A stretch of DNA of 37,538 bases from an uncultured Gammaproteobacteria bacterium (GTDB lineage Bacteria > Pseudomonadota > Gammaproteobacteria > Pseudomonadales > Ketobacteraceae), in contig CAJXZM010000048.1 of the NCBI GenBank assembly GCA_913063125.1, positions 1 to 37,538 of the forward strand. Direction: 5' to 3'. This document shows positions 24,473 through 33,400 of the stretch, in pieces. The notes under the pieces were generated by a model, which was given only the letters and a program-made list of their open reading frames with translations, searched no databases and had not been told where the DNA came from. The stretch's first letter is position 1. The number at the start of each line of letters is the position of its first letter. The position numbers were made by a program, and so were the translations under genes.

Positions 24473-27400
24473 ATGTCCGTTGTTGAGTTGTTGTCCTTCC
24501 TTGCTAAGAAAGATATTCGTTTGTGGTTAGATGGGGATAATCTCCGTTTTAGTGCACCGGAGGGAGCATTTACTGCTGAGATAAAAGGTCAAATTGTAGG
24601 GAATAAACCGGCAATTATTGAATTCCTTAAGCAAGCGCAGAAATCAACAGCGGAAACCATTAAAACCGTTTCTAGAGACTTGCCTTTGCGAGCATCATAC
24701 GGTCAACAACGCCTTTGGTTGTTGGACCAGCTTAACCCCGGTGATGTGACCTACAATATGCCGACGGCATTACGTATTAAAGGGTTTATTGATCCCGCGA
24801 TATTGGATCAAGCTTTTAAGGCAATAGTAGAGCGCCACGAGTCTCTTAGGACGCATTTTGAAGAAAAGGACGGAGAGCCGTTTCAGGTTATATCCAAGGC
24901 TGGGCAGTGGAGTTTGGAGCAAATAGATTTATCCAAGCTTTCCGATAGTGAAAAAGAAGCACAAATTACCCACTGGGTTAACGAAGATGCATTAACCTCA
25001 TTTCATCTCAATGAGGGGCCTCTTTTTCGGGGCAAACTCATCACTGTAAATACAGCGGATTCCGGTACTCCAGAATTTGTATTGATTGCTTGCATGCACC
25101 ATATCATTTCAGATGGTTGGTCAATGGAAGTACTGGTGAAAGAGATGATGGCCTTTTATATGTCCAAGGCCACAGGTTCCCCGGTAATGTTGTCTGAATT
25201 ACCTATTCAGTATGCAGATTTTTCTGCGTGGCAGCGAGATTGGGTTGATAGTGATGAACTAAAAGAGCACTTGACCTATTGGATGGGAGCTCTTGAAGGT
25301 GCTCCTCCCGTCTTAAGATTACCGACAGATAAGCCTCGCAGTGAGTTGGTGAGTAACCGAGGGGCAGTTTATAAATTTGAAATGCCTGCTGAATTGTCTG
25401 CTCAAGTTGAGACATTTTGCGAGCAGAACAAATTAACACCCTACATGGTGACACTGGGTACTTGGCAGTTGTTATTGTCCCGTTACGCGAATACTAATGA
25501 TGTCGTTGTGGGTGCGCCGGTGGCCGGGCGAGATCGTGGAGAAACGCAAGACCTTATCGGTTTCTTTGTGAATTTGTTGATGATGCGATTAAAACTTGAT
25601 GGTTCATTAACGGTTGATGCGTTTTTTCAACGTGTTCGTACAATGGTATTGGATGCTTTTGGACACCAAGATTTACCCATTGATATGTTAATGGATGAAA
25701 TGGAGATTGAGCGCCAACCCGGATATTCGCCATTAGCGCAAGCTGCTTTTCAGTTAATAAATGCGAAGGCGGGGGATGATGGTAAGGCGATGGGCGTTGG
25801 TCCATTGGAAGTATCTGAAATACCGTCCTCAAGTACGTCCGCTCGAATGGAAATGGTGTTGGGTGTTGCTCGACAGGAGTTGGCTGTAACAGGTAACGCT
25901 ACCTCAAAAATGTATGATTATTCTGGTAGCTTAGAATACAACACCGATTTATTTAATGAATCCACTGTTGCTACAATGGTTGAGCAATACCAACATATTC
26001 TTTTAGCCTTAACGGATAGCCAACAAAAAACGATAGAATCAATACAGCTGTTTAGCGAAAGTGAATTGCTGACCGCGTTAGGTGGCGATTCCACAAATGA
26101 TAAGTTATTGCCGTTAAATTCTTATCAGCGTGATTTTTATCTTGCGTATAAGGTTAAACCGGAGAGCTTTGAAAACTCTTATGGTATTAGTGTTGATGTA
26201 CCCGATGATATTGATGTAGAAAAATTATCGCAGGCTATTCAGTTGGTTGCTAATGCTTTTGAAATGCTGCGAGCACGTGTGGTCGAGAGCCATCTTGCCA
26301 CGACGGATGACGCCTATTTTGTTGTTCACAATGAAGTAACCACAGCTCTGGATGTTCAGCGTATTGAAGGAGGCCTTCAAACTGATCTTCAAGCCGACCT
26401 TCAAAAGTGTGCCGACACGTTAATGCACAAGCCCATCGACATTCTTCGCCAGCCTCTTGCTACATACCACTTGTTAGAAATGATAGGTGACGGGTCAGCC
26501 AATAGGAAGATATCCAAAAAGTTGGTTTTCTGTTACCACCATATATTGTTGGATGGGGCATCAACGTTCCTACATATGGATGCTGTATTACGTTGCTATG
26601 CTGAGGGCGAAGTAGGTGACGTGGATTCAAATACTTATACAGTGAATACGAACTATCAGAAATGGGATAAAACGCATGTGGATTCCGATAACGTATTATC
26701 CTTTTGGAACCAGCAATTAAAAACGGTAGAGGCATTACAATTCTCAATGCCAGAAACCTATCGTAAAAAGCAGAACATTAATGCCTTTAATGATGAAACT
26801 GTGTCTTTACGTGTTAATCCCGAATTGCAGGGTGGTATCACTGAGTATTGCCGACATCAAAATATCAGCTTGCCGTTATTCTTTAAGGGGGTGTACGGCA
26901 TTTTGGTTCAGCATTATTGTCGTGCTGAAAATGACTTTCACGTTGCGGAGTTTCATGGAAATCGACGGGTAGCGAGTGATACGGAATTGGGCTGTTATTA
27001 TCAACAGGTGCCAATGGTTTTTCCTATTAACTTGTTTTCTAAAGGTGCAACAGTTGCCGACCTGTTTAGTTACGAAAAAACATACCGGTCGCAGGTGCAG
27101 GCATACCGTTCAATTTCACTAAGTCAGCAGGCGAATATATTACCGCAGGCTCCTACAGTATTTATGTACAACTATTATAACTTTGTTTTAGATCGTTCTA
27201 TTCAAGGTGAAACGCTTAACCCTGTGATGTCTGCCCCTAAGGTAGAGCAGGGTGTGCAGCTGATTGTGGGAGAGCTTAGTGATGGTGTTGAACTTAGTTT
27301 ACGATATGATCTCGATAGTTTTGTTGATTTGTCCATGCTTGATCGCATGGTGTTTATTGCTGAGCAAGTTGTTTCAGGTAAAGCAGAAACAATGGGTCAG

Positions 27401-30400
27401 TTGAATTATGTTCTCGAAGATGAACAAAACTCCCTTCGCCTTGTGGGCGGTACTGAACTAAATGCTAATCTAAATAAAGAATTAAATACGGAATTAACTA
27501 CTGATCTAAACACTGAATTGCATATTGTTCAGTGGTTCGAGTCTCAAGTGACTCAGTCGTCGGATAATATCGCTCTTGTATATGATGATAGTACGTTAAC
27601 CTATAAGGAACTTAATACCAAAGCTAACCAGTTGGCTCGCTATTTGACAGAGCAGGGTGTTGTTGCGAATAGCAGGGTGGGTATATGTTTAGATCGTTCA
27701 ATCGACCTTGTTGTGTCTATTCTAGCGGTATTAAAAGCCGGCGGTGCTTATGTTCCAATGGACGCAAACTACCCCAAGGAACGTCTGAGATTTTTGGCAA
27801 ACGATTGTAAAGCTCCGCTTGTTATCACGCATTCAAATGTTGCAGATCGCCTACCTAACTTTGAGAATACATTTTTAATTGATAGCGAGTGGCCACAGGT
27901 TGAGACACAAGAAAGTAGTAATTTGGATGTAGATATTTCTGAAAATGATCAGATTTATATAATTTATACATCTGGATCTACTGGTCAACCAAAAGGTGCG
28001 GTAGTCACCCACAGCGGTGAGTTAAATCTACAACACTGGTATACCCAAGAGATGCAGTTTTCTCCGGCTACCAAAACTCTACTGGTCAGTGCTGTAGGGT
28101 TTGATTTAACACAAAAGAATCTGTTTGCGGTGCTGTTGCAAGGAGGGACTTTGGTTATCCCGAAGATGGATCTTTATGATGAAGAATTGTTGGTAGCGTT
28201 AATAGAACAACATCAGGTCAGTGTTGTAAATTGTGCTCCCAGCGCATTTTATCCTTTGGTCGAGACGGCATCTTTTGATAACTACAAAGCGTTATCCTCA
28301 CTTAAACACGTTGTACTTGGTGGTGAACCTATTCAGCTGCCGCTGTTATACCCTTGGTTAGCCAGCGATACATCCCAAGCGCAGTTAATTAACAGTTATG
28401 GACCAACAGAATGTACTGATGTGGTGGCGTTTCACCGCCTTACGGATATTACAGCGTCCGATCAAATTATACCTATTGGACTGCCAATTCAAAATACGCA
28501 GTTAACTATTCTAAATGATAACAACCAACAGGTGGCCCCGGGGTGTGTTGGGGAGTTATGTATATCAGGTGCGGGTGTTGGTTTAGGTTATCTAGGACGT
28601 GATGAGCTAACAAAAGAAGTCTTCGTAGAGAACCCTTTTGCCGAAGCGAATTCTTTTACAGAGAATACGTTACCAAAGAGCAGTGATAGTTCATTGTTGT
28701 ATCGTACGGGTGACTTGGTACGTTATCAAAAAGATGGCAACTTGGTGTATGTAGGCCGTAAAGATTTCCAGATCAAGTTACGCGGTTTGCGTATTGAATT
28801 GGGTGAGATTGAATGGTCATTGCAACAGCTGGCAGACGTAAAAGATGGATTGGTTCTGCTTAAAAATGAGGAACTTGTTGCCTACGTTGTCTCTGATGTC
28901 TCTCAGATACTTGAGTGGCGTGATCAATTACGTCAACACCTGCCTGAATATATGGTGCCAAGTGTACTAGTTGTGCTACCACAATGGCCGCTAACGCCTA
29001 ACGGAAAAGTGGATCGTAAAGCATTGCCGGAACCATCAGATTCCGAAAATTCGAAAGCGGAATATATAGCACCGAGAAGTGAGCTAGAAACACAGCTTTG
29101 TTTGATTTGGAGTGATGTGTTAGAAACGCCCAAGATTGGAGTGTTAGACAATCTATTTGATCTTGGTGGAAACTCATTGCTCGCCACGCGTATTATTTCT
29201 CGGGTGAAGAAGACGTTTGAAGTTGATGTGCAAGTACGAGATTTGTTTTTATCGCCAACGGTTTCAGATTTGGCAATGTTAGTGCGACATGCTCAAAAGG
29301 GTGGTATCTCCAAGGCACCAGAAATGAAAACGGTGGATAAGACGAAACCGTTACCAATTTCATTTGCTCAGCAGCGTTTGTGGTTCCTGGATCAGCTTGA
29401 TCCGGGTACACCTGTATATAATATGCCAGGAGCGATACGTCTGGAAGGCGCCTTAGATGTTGAATTGTTGAGCCGTGTATTCTCCGAGATTATTAATCGA
29501 CATGATAGCTTGCGCACTCGATTTGCCAGTATTGATGAGCAGCCCCATCAGATTATTGAGCCTAAAGGTGATTGGTCTATAGAGTGCTTGGATATTTCTC
29601 AAATCCCGGAGGAAGATAAAGACCTCGAGGCACTACGGCAAGCACAAAAAGAAGTGAGCTTTAGCTTCAATCTACAAACGGGACCATTGATTCGAACGCG
29701 GCTATTAAAACTTTCTGAAAAGTCACATGTTCTTATCGTCAATATGCATCACATTATTTCTGATGGATGGTCAAACGGTATATTGATGAGTGATTTGGTA
29801 CGAATTTACGATGCGTTTAGTAGTGGTCGTCCATCACCACTGCCTGATTTGAAGATTCAGTACGCAGATTTCTCGGTATGGCAACGGGATTGGTTGCAAG
29901 GCGAAGTATTACAAGAGCAGATTGATTTCTGGAAAGGTCAATTGGCCGATGTGCCAGTATTAGAATTACCCTTTGATAAAAAGCGTGGAGCCAAACAAAC
30001 ATTTAGTGGCGCTTTTGAAAAGATTGTTTTTGATGAAGGTCTTACAACCAAGATTAATCAGTTGGCCCGTTCTCGTGGAGCGACCCAGTATCAAATCATG
30101 TTGGCGGCTTTTAATGTGTTGCTGCATAAGTATTGTGGACAAGATGACTTTGCTGTGGGTACACCCATTGCGAATCGAAATCGCACCGAACTGGAAGGTA
30201 TTATTGGGTTTTTTGTTAATACGTTAGCGTTGCGAGCACATTTTGAACCTGGAGAATCTTTTGTTCAGCAATTGGAACGTGTACGGGAACATTCCTTGGA
30301 TGCCTATGCGTATCAAGATGTACCTTTTGAACGTTTGGTAGAGGAGCTGAATGTACCCCGGGAAATGAGTCATTCCCCGATATTTCAGGTGATGTTTAAC

Positions 30401-33400
30401 TTAGTTAACAACACGGGACAAAGTAATGGTGAAAGTGCTGTTCAATTGCCTGGGTTGAAAATAAGCGCCGTCGGTGAAAAGCATGAGAACGTCAAATTCG
30501 ACCTAATGTTAGACCTAATGGAAATTGATGGTCAGTTGCAAGGAAGCTTAGGGTTTAACACCGACTTGTTTTTGCCAGAATCTGCTACACGAATGGTTGA
30601 ACATTTTGCTTCATTGTTACAGGAGATAGTGAAGACTCCCGAATTACCATTGCAACAGATACAGTGGTTAACCAAAGAAGAAAATTATCGTCAGCTGGTT
30701 GAGTGGAATCAGACGGTAGTGGACTACCCCAAAGATAAAACCATCCATGAGTGGTTTGTACAGCAGGCGAAAGCTACGCCGAAAAATGTTGCAGTGCAAA
30801 TGGGGGCTGAAAAACAAACCTATCAACAATTAGATGAAGCATCGAATAAAATTGCTCGGTACTTGTTGGAAAAAGGCGTATCTGTTGGAGATAAGGTTGG
30901 GCTTTGTCTTGATCGCTGCATGGATTTAATGCCAACGATACTGGGTATATTAAAGGCAGGAGGCACCTACATACCATTAGATGCTAGTTATCCTCATGGC
31001 CGTATTACGTATATTATCGAGAATTCCGGTATTCAGCAGGTGCTTACGCGTAGCGATATAGCGACAGAGTTGCCAGAAGGGGATTGGCAGTATATTTCGC
31101 TGGATCAAGATAAGGCTGCTATCAACAATTGTGACAATGCTGCACTGGATGTTTTAGGCAGTGCAGATCAATTGCTTTATATGATCTACACCTCAGGTTC
31201 AACAGGTCGGCCAAAAGGCACTGGTGCATTTCATCGTGCTGAAGTGAATTTGTTGTCCTGGTATTGTCGTGAATTTACGATGACTGAGAGTGATAATGTA
31301 CTCTTGATGAGCGCGATTGGGTTCGATTTAACTCAGAAGAATTTCTTTGCGCCTTTGGTTACAGGCGCAACGCTGGTGCTGCCAGAGTTTCAAGAGTATG
31401 ACCCAGACGCTCTTGTTACTACTATTGACAAGCATCAGATCAGTTGGTTGAATTGTGCCCCTAGTGCATTTTATCCATTACAGGATGAACCTCAGAGTTG
31501 GCAAAGTATTAGTAGTTTACGCAATGTCTTCTTAGGTGGAGAGGCGATTAATTTACAACGATTACAAAATTGGTGTGAAGTTAGTCCTTGTGCGCTTATT
31601 AATAGTTATGGACCGACAGAATGTACGGATATAGCAACCTGGCATCGGCTGGATGTTGAAGAGGGTATTCAATCTGGATCAGTACCGATAGGGCGCCCCA
31701 ATGATAACGTTAAACTTTATGTGGTTGACGCTTCTAACCACATTGTTCCGGTTGGCGCTATTGGAGAGCTTTGTATTGGCGGAGATAGTGTTGGGCCAGG
31801 CTATGTATTTGATATGGAATTAACCGCAGAAGCCTTTGTGGAAAACCCTAATGTAAAAAGTTCAAGTTCGAAAAATCCAGAAATAATGTATAAAACAGGG
31901 GATTTAGTACGTTATCGACAAGATAGCGTGATTGAATATTTGGGTCGTAGAGATCATCAAATTAAATTACGCGGATTCCGAATTGAAACTGACGAAATCC
32001 AAGCAGTAATAAACGAAGAATCTAATGTTACTGAATCGCTCGTTGCTGTGGTTAATCATCCTCAGATGGGACAGCAACTCATTGCATGGGTTGTTTGTAC
32101 ATCAAGTGCAGATCAAGAACAATTACAAGCGACACTAAAACAGAATCTCGGTTTTATGTTACCGGGTTATATGGTGCCCTCTGCATTTGTCATGATGGAC
32201 GTATTTCCATTGACACCCAATGGAAAGATAGATCGAAAAGCGTTACCTGAGGCTGATTTTGAAGGGGCTGAAGAAGATTTTGTAGAACCAGAAGGCGTAA
32301 CTGAGCAGGCTCTGGCTGCGATTTTCTCAAATGTTTTGGGTGTCGAAAATGTCAGTGCAACAGCGAACTTTTTTGATATCGGTGGACATTCATTGTTAGC
32401 AACTCAAGCGGTAGGGCGTATTAAAGCGCATTTTTCTGTTGACCTACCGCTGAGACAATTGTTTGAAGGGCCAACGGTTCGTGAGATTTCGGCACATATT
32501 GAAATGGCTATCGTCAGTGGTGTGCAATTAAATATTCCCGATTTGGTTGTTGTTGATCGAAGTAAACCACTGCCATTGTCATTTGTTCAGCAGCAGTTGT
32601 GGTTGCTAGATCAGTTGGAACCTGGAACGTCCGCTTATAATATGCCCATTGCATTGCGCTTAAAAGGTGAGCTGGATCGCAAGGTGCTTAATGCCGCAAT
32701 ATCTACAATTGTCGAACGACATGAAACGCTGCGTAGTAATTTTATATTAGATGGTGATACCCCTCGAGTTATCATTCATGAGCCTAAGCCTTGGCATGTT
32801 GATGTTATTGATTTAAGCGGACTTACAACTGAGCAACAAGATGCAGAAATAGCGAAGCAATCACAGCTCGAATTTTCCAAAGGGTTTTCTCTAAGTGAAG
32901 GCACGTTGTATAGAACAACATTGCTGCAAATTAGAGGGGCTGAAGGGGATAATCAAGAATGGGTATTCTTGTCCACGATGCATCACATGATATCCGATGG
33001 CTGGTCGATGGATGTTATGGTGCAAGAACTTGGCATGTTGTACGCAGCACTCAATGATCAAAGCCGCCCTGCATTACCGAGCTTGCCAGTACAGTACGTG
33101 GATTATGCAGCTTGGCAACGAGAGTGGATGCAGGGAGATGAATTAGAAAAACAAATCAACTATTGGCGTGAACAGCTTGATAATGAATATGCAGTACTGG
33201 ATTTGCCAACAGACTTTCCTCGGCCAATGGTACAGTCCTCAAATGGCGGGGCGGTAAAGTTAGCCGTTCCTGAAGATACCATAGAGCGTTTACAGCGTTA
33301 TGCGCAGGGGCAAGGTGCAACCTTGTTCATGGCATTACTAACAGCCTTTAATGTGGTATTACACCGTTACAGTAATCAAGAACGTATTAATGTTGGTATC

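Larger units (their letters stand above)
24473..29310 (+). other. NRPS-3 module 1: TubC-C-Cx-A-PCP
   Basis: The LCL-type C domain has HHIISDGWS at 25097. Cx-3 and a repeat-rich linker follow. The A domain has TSGSTGQPKG at 27968, GFDLTQKN near 28097 and SYGPTECTD near 28394. Its pocket D-L-K-N-V-G-S-D-V matches both NRPS-2 modules. The PCP reads LGGNSLLA, with Asn in place of the usual His or Asp and serine at 29174. Confidence 0.85.

Noticed and set aside
14281-27400. Cx domains as heterocyclisation (Cy) domains
   Set aside because: They keep HHxxxDG or NHxxxDG and do not have DxxxxD; no Cys/Ser/Thr-type pocket is seen.
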